Source of the DNA: Euryodendron excelsum
Taxonomy: Eukaryota > Streptophyta > Magnoliopsida > Ericales > Pentaphylacaceae
Assembly: GCA_033060915.1 (NCBI GenBank)
Contig: CM065393.1
Location: 6,070,001-6,134,000 of the forward strand
Length of the DNA: 64,000 nt
Direction of reading: 5' to 3'
Positions 11,101-23,100 of this stretch are shown piece after piece (within the stretch, counting starts at the first letter, position 1; each line of letters opens with the position of its first letter). The position numbers were made by a program, and so were the translations under genes. A model generated the notes under the pieces. It saw nothing but the letters and a program-made list of their open reading frames with translations. It did not search any database and had not been told where the DNA came from.

Positions 11101-14100
11101 ATATTTGTGTTGGTTCATGAGCATACATAAATGACTATATTCGTGTATATATATAAATTATTACATAGCCATGCATAGATTAAAGAAAAATTATAATTGG
11201 TGAACTCATTTATTTAGATGAATACACAATTGAACGTAAAATAGTTAGATGAATATATAATTAGATTACATAAACAATTAAACAGGTTAAACATAAATAT
11301 TTAGATGAATACAGAATTAAATTAAAATAAATTGCTTAAGAGTACTAAATAAATATAACAAAATTGATTTTGAATGTAAAATCAGTACAACTCATATAAA
11401 AAGAAATATAAAATCACTAAAACAAAATAATAGACCTAAAAATTAAAAAATAAGTATTGCGCATGGGCCATTGTCACTGTAATTGCGACTAGTGGCTCAC
11501 TTTGAGGCCTCTTTTTTTACCTTTATTTTTTAATTTCTCTAGGTTACCTTCTTTATGCAAACAACACTTACAAAGAACAAAAAATGTTAAATTGCTAAAA
11601 CAAAATAAGACCTAAAAATTAAAAATTAAATCTTATGCATTGGTCATTGTTCTTGTGAACATGAAACGTGGCTCACTTTGAGTGGCTCTTTTTTCATCTT
11701 TTTTTTAAAATTCGTCTAGGTTTTCTTCCCTATCCAAACTAATAAGTAATTGTTGAAAGATATTACTTCTTTAGGCCTTTTAAAATGAAATGCATCCTCG
11801 TTTAATGAAAATTGTAAAAGTCAATTGCCTATTTTCTTATTTTTTCAACTGTTACTTTTAAGTACATGCATTTTGGAAAATTAACACTTTATAAAAATAC
11901 TAAGAGTCAATTGATTGTTTTCTTAGTTTCCTTAACTATTACTTCAACTACGTTTAACTTTTTACTTAGGCAAATGCTAAGGCAAATTTTAAGTATGACT
12001 TGTTTGTCTTTACAAAGTGTCTTTCACTACTTCCAATGCATACTAAACATAGCAAGACACTTTTACTTATAATACTGTTTTATATGCATAATTTCTATAC
12101 AAATTGAACATTATCAATTGAACTATCTTAATAATCTCTTCAATTATTATATTTAAATAAATGCATTCTTGATACTTATTTTAGAATGTTTACAAACCTA
12201 GTAAAAAAATGTGCTATTATACATTGTATTTACTCAATTCAGAAGAAATGCAGGGTATGAGGGATCATGAAGGCACATTTATATTTTTTTAGATTTTTTT
12301 TTTTGACCTTGGGGGTGGGGTGGGGAACAAGAAATGATAATTCGTTGAGATTTAAGTATGGAGGATAAAATACAATAAGTGAAGGGATCTCTTATTATTG
12401 AAATAATCTACAAACAACCAGATGTGATTTATAAGAACTGACATAACTACACTAACAAATTCTGCTATTGATGATGTCATACAATTGTGGAAAAAAAAAA
12501 AATCTCATAAACCTTGTGACGTAGAAACCTGATTTTGAACTAGCTGATTGAAGTACCTACTTGGAAGTACATCCCAAGGGTATTGGGATGTTTACTTCCT
12601 TTTATAATAGTATGTGACTCTTTCACTTTCAATATCAACATTGAAATTTGAACATATCATTTGTGCTGTAACGAAGATGTGCTGGAGAAAGCAAAAAGAG
12701 AAAAAAAAAATCTTCGTCTTGGTTTCTCACTACTCCCTCAAATATCAAGTTCCTCTGGTAAGAACCTTCAGAGTTCAACTTGAAGAGCTTTGGTGAAGTG
12801 GGGCCCACTCCTTAGTCCTCAGTGATGGAGTGGTGAGGACAAACGGATCGTGCCAATTCTACCCGAAATCTAAGAATGAACCAAAGACATTACCCTTAAA
12901 AGCCTGGATGTGAGGTTTGAATTATATTTGTGACATATTGCACTGTTTCTTATTTGTTTTCAGGTATTTGTCTGTCACTTTTATTTGGGACATGTCAAAA
13001 AGAAGAATGCAGTATACTTTCGTAGCCATTGTTCCTTTAACCAATGCCCAGAGCTGAGGAGAGTGTCCTCCAACTTTATGCAACTATTCTTGTCATGTCA
13101 AAAAAAAACATCAAACTGCTGAGGTGATATCAATGAAGGAAAAGTTGTCTTGCGATTTGCCATTCATTTTGCACATCCTGCAAATATAATGGGAGGAGGT
13201 AGTTTGACACTAGATAAAGCTTTTAGCATTTTTTTTTTTCATTATATACATTTGGGGAGGGGGCTGGGTGGCGGCAGGGGTTAGGATTTGGTGACAGAAG
13301 ATAGTTATTTGATGATATATAGTTTTACTCTGCTAGCATAAATGTCTTTCCAAAAAGACTTGCATTAGAAGGATCCATTGGACTGCCGGGATCACCTCCA
13401 AACTCTTTCTTTTAGGAGATTTTATAGTATATATTACTGGCCCTGGATGAAATTTAAAATAGTTTGGGCCTCTCTAGAAACTGAAAACCCAGGTAAAGCC
13501 AGTAGGAAACGGAGAATAAATAAACGCAAAATTGATGTAATGATGCGTAAATCAGAACACAAGAGTTTTGTCACAATAAGAACTATCGTCCTGAAATTTG
13601 ATACTATGGACATAACATCAGGAACAAAAATTGTAAAAAGGTCACCCCTCAACTACCCAGTCTCCCTACCTGTTGGCTTGGTCACTTACTTATTTGAGAT
13701 TTCCATAGGCCTAAGACTGTTAGGTAGCTTTGGAAACCTCTACAGCCAATCCTTGATAGAGGGAATTCCTATGGACCACATTACCTATATTGGGACCTCC
13801 TGCAATTTAGGATAGGCTTCCTCCATCTGATGGTCCTTTTTGCATCCCTTATCCCTGCCCTAATGTTGCTCTTTGAAGCTGGATTTGAGAAAACAAAAAA
13901 ATTTATATTCAAAATGAAAATGATATGTAAAAGTTGTCCCCAAAATGTTATATGGTGTTTTTGTGAATCATACACTAATGAAAGTTTGAGGTTTATGATA
14001 ATTTGAGTTTGTATTACAAGAATCTCTTTCCCAATTTGCTCAATGCTTGCCAGATTCTCATGAATTGTCAAGCCCCAAAATTGGGGTGATTTATAATGAA

Positions 14101-17100
14101 AATGCGGTAATTTGGGATAAATAAAACAAAATTTACAATTGTTTCCAAAATAATAAGTCCAAATTTCGAAGTCCATAGATACAACATAATATCTACGTGC
14201 CTCTAAATAATAATGATACTTTTGAACTGAAACATACCAGGGGTGCTACATGTAGCATGAGGTTTGGGGTTTGACTTTCTAAAAAGCTCGGTTCCCGAAT
14301 CTTTAGACCTCCGGTGTCTACGCATGAAATGACTCGCCTCTAAGGACTCTAAAACTCTTGGCCAAGAAAATTTAGGGCATTTCCCACAAGGGAGGAAAAA
14401 TCCCAGCTTGCTTGCATCCCCATGTTGTTCTTATGTCATAATTTACAGTTATTTTCAATTCATTCATCTCTTACAGATGTCACAATATTTCATAACTGTC
14501 ATTGAATATTTGAACGTATGTTTCCATTGATTCGTCTAGTTTTATGCAACTCAATACAATGCATCACATTCAACATTTATGAAAAATAAAAATCTCTTTT
14601 GTCTCATATCAAACACAATGCTACAACAATAACAATGTACAAATTAGGAATATCCTATAATAAAAATTTTCACAAAGATGCCAGGATCATGGAATTCAAT
14701 GAGATTGCACTCATAAAAAATAATAATTTTGTCCAATAGTTATAAATGAGAATATGTACAGTGTTACAATGGTTGAAATTATGTATAGTAATGTAACCTA
14801 TAAACATACACATTGTGGGTCTGTCGCACATGTATCATTTATGCAAGTATGTTTACGCATTATTATCAGATCTAACCATTGGATTTTTAATTTTTATCAT
14901 CAAGGTCAACAATTAAAATTGTTAGATCGTCAAACCCTCACAACAGCCATTTTTGAATTTGATCAAAATACCTATAAAAATGGATTCTATGCGTTTAAAA
15001 ACTTAGGGAAGGTGTTTGATGAGTTCATAACCTGCCAGGGGGTTCAAGTTCGCAAGGTGCACCATATTTATGGTGCACTTGCCCACATTGAATAATGTTT
15101 TGCTTCATCTCCTACGATCAGCCGACCCAACTCGTCTAAAAAATTTATGAACCTCTCTCTCTCTTCTTCCCTTGTCTCTCTCTTTCTTTCTTCTACCTTC
15201 TCTTTCCCCATGGCAACCACTTTTCTCTCTAAAAATTCTTTCCTCATCTTGTATTATATTCTATTGCATTTTCCTTTTTCCTTCTTTTCTTTTTAACTAG
15301 TTTTAGGCTGGGCGATGTATGGGATTGGAGTACCTCTTTAGATCCATTGTTTAACGACAATGGTTTCAAATAAAAACCAAATATAATTTCTTTGGTCATA
15401 TTTTTGATTTTATGTTATTTAATTATCTGTATTCTATATTTGTCTATCCATATGTTAAATGAAATGAATATTCACTATCTCCTCAATTATTTAAGCTAGG
15501 AATGTAGTTATCTATCAATGTATAATGGTATGAGTTTTTACTTAGTTTGTTTGAAAAATATATGTATGAAACATTAGAAGTATCAAGAATGCATTTATTT
15601 AAGGGTAACAATTAATGAAATTAAGAAGATAGTCCAATTAATTTTTAGAATTCTTATTGAATTCAGATGTTCAATTTATATAGAACTTCATAAAACAATA
15701 TTATAAATAAAAGGATCTTGCTATGGTAAGCATCTTGGAAGCGCAAACACTCCGTTTAGGGTGCTGTGTGTCGGACATGTGTTAGACACATATATTCGTT
15801 GGACATGCTGGTACATGTATCAGACACACTAATTGGCATATCCAATATTTTTATTAATATTTTTGTTAGCAGATACATCGGGGACACGTGTCCCCTTACT
15901 TGGACACGTTTTAGGACACGACGGGATTGAAATGTTATTATTAAAAGTATTAGATGGAGTCGAATTTATAATTTTTAAAACTTTAATACACCAAAACATA
16001 GAACATCCACATCCAATTCTTTAAATCCTTAACTGGTTAGTTGTATTATAATTGTGAACTTGTTTAGTTGTTTTTATCTTATTTTTGATAATTTATGGAT
16101 GTGACATCTGTATACATAGCAAATAAAAATATAAAAATATTTTTTTCCATATCTCTATCGTGTCCGTGTCCTTATTTTTTGAAAATATCGTGTCCCGTGT
16201 CCATCTCTGTTTCTGTATCCGTACTTGTGTTCGTATCTGTGCTTCTTAGTTAAGTATGCATTGTCTGGTTGTACAAATTGTTGGAAATTGTGAAAAAATG
16301 TGGGCTCCCACTTTGTACAACCAAAGGATGCATGCTTAACATGGACCTATGCATTTGTCCAAGTAAAAAAAGGAATGTATTTGAATTAATAGTTAAGGAA
16401 ATTAAGAAAATAGTCAATTAACTCTTAGAATTCTTATTGAATATTGATGCAATCTTAAATCTTCTGAATGCATGTACTTAAAGTAATAGTTAACAAACTA
16501 AGAAAATAGTCAATTGGCTTTTATAATTCTTATTAAATGAGGATGTATTTCATTTTAGAATGAATTTTAAAAGGTCTAAAGAAATAATATCTTTCAATAA
16601 TTAATTATTAGTTTGCACAGGGAAAAGAATCTAGATAAATTAAAAAATAACAGATAAAAAAAGGTTCACTCAAAGTGAGTCACTTGTCACAATCACATTG
16701 ACAATTACCAATTCACTATATGTGTTTTTTAATTTTATGGTTTCATTTTGTTGTTGTGATTTCATTTTTTTTTTTTATAAGTATTGTTTGCATAAGGAAG
16801 AGAATGATAAATTAGAAAACAAAGATAAAAAAGAGCCATTTAAAGTGAGTTAATTGTCGCAATCACAGTGATAATGCCCATGCACAATATTTATTTTTTA
16901 ATTTTATGTCTCTTATTTTGTTGCAGCGATTTTACATATAAAATAAATATGATAATATTTATTTAATATTTTATGTAATTTAATTGTGTATTCATCTAAT
17001 TAAATTGACTTTTATAATTCTTATTAAATGAGGATGTATTTCATTTTAGAATGAATTTTAAAAGGTCTAAAGAAATAATATCTTTCAATAATTAATTATT

Positions 17101-20100
17101 AGTTTGCACAGGGAAAAGAATCTAGATAAATTAAAAAATAACAGATAAAAAAAGGTTCACTCAAAGTGAGTCACTTGTCACAATCACATTGACAATTACC
17201 AATTCACTATATGTGTTTTTTAATTTTATGGTTTCATTTTGTTGTTGTGATTTCATTTTTTTTTTTTATAAGTATTGTTTGCATAAGGAAGAGAATGATA
17301 AATTAGAAAACAAAGATAAAAAAGAGCCATTTAAAGTGAGTTAATTGTCGCAATCACAGTGATAATGCCCATGCACAATATTTATTTTTTAATTTTATGT
17401 CTCTTATTTTGTTGCAGCGATTTTACATATAAAATAAATATGATAATATTTATTTAATATTTTATGTAATTTAATTGTGTATTCATCTAATTAAATTGAC
17501 TTTTATAATTCTTAATTAAATGAGGATGCATTTTATTTTAAAATAAATTTTAAAGGGTCTAAAGATATAATATTTGCTGAGAATTACTGATTAGTTTGCA
17601 CAAGGAAGAGAACCTAAATAACTTAAAAAAATAACGGATAAAAAAAGAGTCACTCAAACTAAGTCACTTATCACAATCATAGTGACAATGGCCAATTCAT
17701 CATATTTGTTTTAATTTTAAGGTCTCATTTTATTGCAGTGATTTAACAAATTTTATTTTTTGGCAAGTGTTGTTTGCATAGGAAAGAGAACCTAGATAAA
17801 TTAGAAAACAAAGATAAAAAAAATAGGCACTTAAAGTGAGCCACTTGTTTCAATCACTGTGATAATTGCTGTTGCACAATATTTTTTTTTAAAGTTTTAT
17901 ATGTTTTATTTTGTTATAGTGATTTTACATATAAAATAAATATAATAATATTTTATGTAGTTTATTTTAAGTAATTTAATTGTGCATTCATCTAACTAAT
18001 TATGTAAACTGATTGTATATATAAACACTAACTATTTATGTTCAATTGTGTATTCATCTAAGTAAATGAGTATATTATACTAATTTTTCTTTAATCTATA
18101 TATGTTTATATAGTAATCTGTACATTTACATGAATGTAGTTTATGTTCATAAACATAACATACATGAACCAACACAAATACAATGAATCTTATGTTCATG
18201 TATAATTAATATATGTACATGAACCTATGTTTATGTAGTAATCTATACTCTTATATGAATGTAGTTGTATTAATGAACATAACATGAATGAACCAATACA
18301 CATACTATAAATCTTATATTCATGTATTAATCATTACATGTATATAAATCTAAAATTCATGTACTAACATAAATATATATATAAATACATTGAAACAATG
18401 TAACAATGCACTTACATGTATAAATAAATGAACTAAAACAAAATGCTATCAGCCACTAAAAATATGTATAACAATTACAAAGTATAATAAAAAAAGAATA
18501 ATCTCACAGTGAGTCACTCGTCACAAAGACGAATTGTTAACATCCTTCATCTAGACAAACACCATAAATATATGAATTAAAGAGTACATTTAATAATAAG
18601 TACAATGAATTATTATTCAACAAGATAAATATATGTACAGTAAACCAAAGAGCCAACCAAATAATTATTTATCATTATTATATTGAACAATAAGTAAAGT
18701 GGATTATAATTCAAAAAAATAAATACATGTATAGTTAACCAAGAAACAACTAAATAATCATTGTGAATAAAAAACTATTTAAACAAAATTTTAAAGCCAC
18801 TCAAAATGAGCCACTCATTGTTACCACGACGATAGTGGCCTCTTTTTCTATATTACTAGTTATAGACCCATGGATTTGTTTTTAATTTTTTGAACTTATT
18901 GTTTTTGTTTAGTCCCAACAAACCAATTGTCCCTATTTGAATGTTGTTCCACGCAACAATAGTGTTAAATAAAACATTCCAATGGTTTTTCTTTTCTGAA
19001 AAATTTTCTTTCAGAATTTTAGGCAATGGCAATTTTGATAAGGAGGATGACTTAATTATCATATTTAGAACATTTTTTAATAAAGTATTATAATTAGCAA
19101 TTGTTCATGTATCTAAAATGAAGGCCAATTTCCCTGACAAAGAGGGATTTTGAGCTTTATTCCCAACTTAGGTGCTGGATTAACTTAATTCGGTATTCCA
19201 GGCTAAGTGCTATTTCAAAAGGCGTTTTTATTAAAAAGGGGTATTGAAATGGCGTTTTTATGTTGTATTTCTTCTAAGTAATGAGGGAGGGAAATACGAA
19301 TACGAAATGTATGAAAATACACCACCTAAAAACGCTATTTCAACTAGCGTTTTTTCAATTGAAACTGCCATTTGAAATGGCTATTTGAAATAGCGTTCAT
19401 ATTAGGAAATCAGTGCCCCCTTATCTTTGTGAAATAGTTGAACTAACTTGTATAACTTTCAAACCGGGACACCGATTGACGTGCCGTCAACTTTCACATG
19501 CCACTCGTGTCACACTGGTGCTTCCTGTTAAGTTTCGTACTCTTTGGATCCTTCCTCTCCATTTCGGTACCCCAACGGTCGAGTTGGCCTAACTTCGAAA
19601 ATCTAAGTTTTGAAATTTCAAAACTTTGCATAACTTCTAAACTGGGACATCGATTGACGTGCCCGTCAACTCCCACATGTCACTTGTGTCACACTGGTGC
19701 TTCCGGTCAAGTTTCGCACTCTCCGGACCCTTCTTCCCCATTTCGGTATCCCAACGGCTGAGTTGGCCCAACTCCAAAAACCTAAGTTTTGAAATTCTAA
19801 AATTTTGCATAACTTCCAAACTGAAAAATCGATTGATGTGCCGTCAACTCCCACATGTCACTCGTGTCATACCGGTGCCTCTTGTCAAGTTTCACACTCC
19901 CTGGATCCTTCTTCCCCATTTCGGTACCCCAACGGCCGAGTTGGCCTAACTCCGAAAATTTAAGTTTTGAAATTTCAAAACTTTGCATAACTTCCATACC
20001 GGGAAACCGATTGACGTGCCATCAACTCTTATACGTCAATCGTGTCACACCAGTGCCTTCCGTCAAGTTTTGCACTCTCCGGACCCTTCTTCCTCATTTT

Positions 20101-23100
20101 GGTACCCCAGCGGTCGAGTTGGCCTAACTCTAAAAATCTAAGTTTCGAAATTCCAAAAGTTTGCATAACTTTCAAACCGATTGACGTGCCGTCAACTCCC
20201 ACACGTCACTCGTGTCATATCGGTGTCTCCCGTCAACTTTCACACTCCGGGACCCTTCCTAAATCATCAACATCTTCGTCTGATTTAACGGACTGAACAT
20301 TGACATCTTCATTTACCTGTCTTTCAATCTCATCTAAACTGCTAAGTCGTTCCACGGGATCCATACTTGCATTGGGACCTCCCGCCTCTATGCACTCCCT
20401 ATTAGTTCGAAGCATATTTTGGGTATGGTGTAACTATAATGTGAAAATCTTGAAGTTGTTCAAAATTTATCTGGCCCTCTGAGTAGGACATTTGGGCTGA
20501 AAAGGTTAAGACATTTGTTGCCCCGGCGCATTCGTACCCTGTGCGCTTTAACTACTCTATCCAACTGTAAGCATTCCGGTAAATGTCCCTAAGGCCGATA
20601 CATTACCCCCCCCCCCCGGTGACTAAGAGTGCATTGTATGACTGGACATCTCCCCAATTCACTTCAGAACGACTGACACGGGTGGCCATTGTGCTCCCTT
20701 CCTTCACAATATATATTTCAACACAATGCAGGTCTGTGTATCTTGAAGGGAGATTCAAGACAGTTTGCAATGTTATGTCGTCATTGACCGACAACTTTTT
20801 ATATACTAGAACTTCTCCAATTCGTCGATAAGGGTATCTACATATGAATTTTTTATTTACATGTTCTCCGTACTCAGTCATCATAGGTATGATCATTTCC
20901 CATAAACCAGCAAGTGCGATCCCTAGTTCTACATCATAGCAGCCACTAGCTTCTATATCATAGGCTATCCTTTCTTGACGATCTTTTACTATCTTCCCCC
21001 CCAATAAGACATTGCCAATGTCATCATTACTTAGTTGTGCCTACCATCAAAAACATATATTACAAGATATTAATGATTAATTCCTATGCCGAAATCTCAA
21101 AATAACAAGGTATAGGCCAATGGTTAAGATATGTACTCATGGTCACAAAAGAGGCTACTAGATGATGGGCCTATAATTTCTTATTTGGTTTCTAATTTAG
21201 TATAGAAGAAAAAGAAAAAAAAGAGAAGAAAAGAGAGTTTATTTTTCTTTCACTTTACTTCTATTTTTTTAATAGTTATGTTATATTTACTTTCATCTTT
21301 CCTTTAATTTCAAATAAGGCAAAGTGATTTTTTTCTATTTGTCTTTCATATTTTTCGTAAAACCAAACAAAGGAAAGAAATCATGTTATGGGGATTCAAC
21401 AATCCATCACCTAATAAAACAAACTCTGAAGTTCTTATCTTTTAGAAAATGAAAAAAAATTATTGAACAAGGGAATACTGTTTAATAAAACCTTAAAATT
21501 TGTAAATGTTTTTTTCTTGACTACTTCCACCAACCACCACTCATCCAACTGCCACACTGCCTCCAAAAGAACGAACAAAAACACACACAAACTAACATAG
21601 ATAATGCATTCTGAAAGTCCACTAGTGAGTTTTTTCAATCACTCATGGTGGTTAGGAGAACTTCTATAAATTATATTAGAAGATGTTTGAAAGAAAAAGT
21701 ACCAGATAACGTAACCCAAATCAAACAAGGACATTAGGGGCATTATTAAACGTTAAACTGTAGGCAAGCAGCAGCAATATTTATGAAGCATTCACCATTT
21801 ACAAATCTCAAACTTTAGATACTGGTACATTTTTTTATAACTTGAGCATAGTAAACTAAGACTATATGCTTTGGGATAGAAAGAAAGAGAAAAAAAAACT
21901 TACTCACTAAGTAGCCTTCAAGCTTAAGTAGACTCCTCCAATGTAGTCGCCTCCAAGCCTAATGCGAGGGAGAGAGGACTGACCGGGATAGTGAGCGTGA
22001 GAGAGAGAGAGAGAGAGAGAACGAGACAGAGAGATCTGAGAGAGAGTGAGAGATCGAGCACGATGGAGCCCTAGTTTACGTATACGGTCGATAAAAATGC
22101 CTTTTGGAATGACAGTTTTATGAAAAAATGCCTTTTTGAAGGGCATTTTTTTCGATTATAAAAACACCTTTTGAAAAGGCGTTTTTATATACCGTATTTA
22201 CATATTTATTCCACTTTTTACCTTTTTATATGCGGCAAATACGAGAATAAAACGCCATTTGAATTGGCACTTTCAATAAAAACGCCAATTCAAATGGCGC
22301 CGAACCTGGGTTGGCGAATAAACTTAAATCATCACCCAGGTTTGGAATTTAGTCCAAAATCCCTTTGCCAGGGAAATTGTTAATTATAATATTTTCCTAA
22401 AAAAATAAGTATGATAACTAATTCCTTCTTATTGAAATAACATATAAACTTCCATCTTTTTCATACAATCTTTGTGCAGACAATTAATTTTCATCTTTTG
22501 GAATAACTACATTTATGTCATTCATGTATTTTCAATATGTGAAAGTAGGTCATTGTGGTTGTGGTTGCGATTGGTCAGTATCGCTGGTTGCGATAAGTAC
22601 CATAGTTTGATTTTAATTTTTTCACTTTCTGATTTTTTTTTTTATCAATGCAAGATAATCATTCATTTCTGAAAACTAGGCCATTACTGGTTGCCTGGTT
22701 GATCTTTGACTTCCCATTACTGTTGAACTTGGAAATTGATTGTTTGAAGTTGAACTCAGCACCATATACAAATTGTTAACATGAGTATCAAGACTACACG
22801 ATATTGACAGACCTGCATAGGCTGTTCTCAAATGGCAGTATAATGCATACTCTTCTGCTATGTTTGTATCTTGGATGTGTGTAGAGAACTGGAAAAATGA
22901 GAAAAAATGCATAGGTAATTATAAAATGTAAAATCTACTTTTAATCACTCAATAAAAAATATATATGTACTTCTTTTATTTTTCCTTTGACAAATTCAAG
23001 CCCAACCTCCAAACATAGCATTCAGGACTTCATCTTTTTGACTACGAGAAATCAAGAAGCTTCCCTTCAAATGAATGACCCCGTTCCAATGACTTCTCCT

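Larger units (their letters stand above)
10905..18845. mobile_element. Foldback-like DNA transposon with kilobase inverted arms
   Basis: The left arm (about 10905-12190) reappears as the reverse complement in the right arm (about 15570-18845). Matching landmarks include GTGGCTCACTTTGAG, GAAAGATATTACTTCTTTAG, AAGTACATGCA and AAATGCATTCTTGATAC, in mirrored order. The arms are built of tandem subrepeats, which is typical of foldback elements and of some long-TIR Mutator-like elements. No transposase was seen in the centre, so this copy is non-autonomous. The exact ends and target duplication were not resolved. Confidence 0.72.
15570..18845 (-). repeat. Right inverted arm of the foldback-like element
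   Basis: It is the reverse complement of the left arm, but longer, because tandem copies of the subrepeat block have expanded and another repeat (about 15735-16250) is nested in it. Confidence 0.7.
19126..22379 (-). mobile_element. Satellite-bearing DNA transposon, copy 1 (Mutator-like, tentative)
   Basis: The left end CAATTTCCCTGACAAAG and the right end, read in reverse, CAATTTCCCTGGCAAAG form terminal inverted repeats. Similarity is recognisable inward for roughly 90 bp (GGGATTTTG, then CAACYYRGGTG). Near each end are palindromic subterminal motifs of the form GCCATTTGAAATGGC. Inside, from left to right, are a short 178-bp satellite array and a broken transposase-like ORF on the minus strand. 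No clear target duplication is seen. Mutator-like assignment rests on the weak resemblance of the ORF to MULE N-terminal regions. The element lies in the 25.2-kb intron. Confidence 0.72.

Noticed and set aside
13378..13815. 145-codon open frame as a gene
   Set aside because: No domain, lies between arms of a foldback-like element, and an overlapping frame exists on the other strand.
19494..20127. Open frames of 60-96 codons in the short satellite
   Set aside because: Same cause as in the large array; they follow the monomer period.
20161..20260. Satellite as a possible functional centromere
   Set aside because: The monomer length is in the range of centromeric satellites, but length alone is not evidence; the arrays sit in a gene intron and next to a gene.
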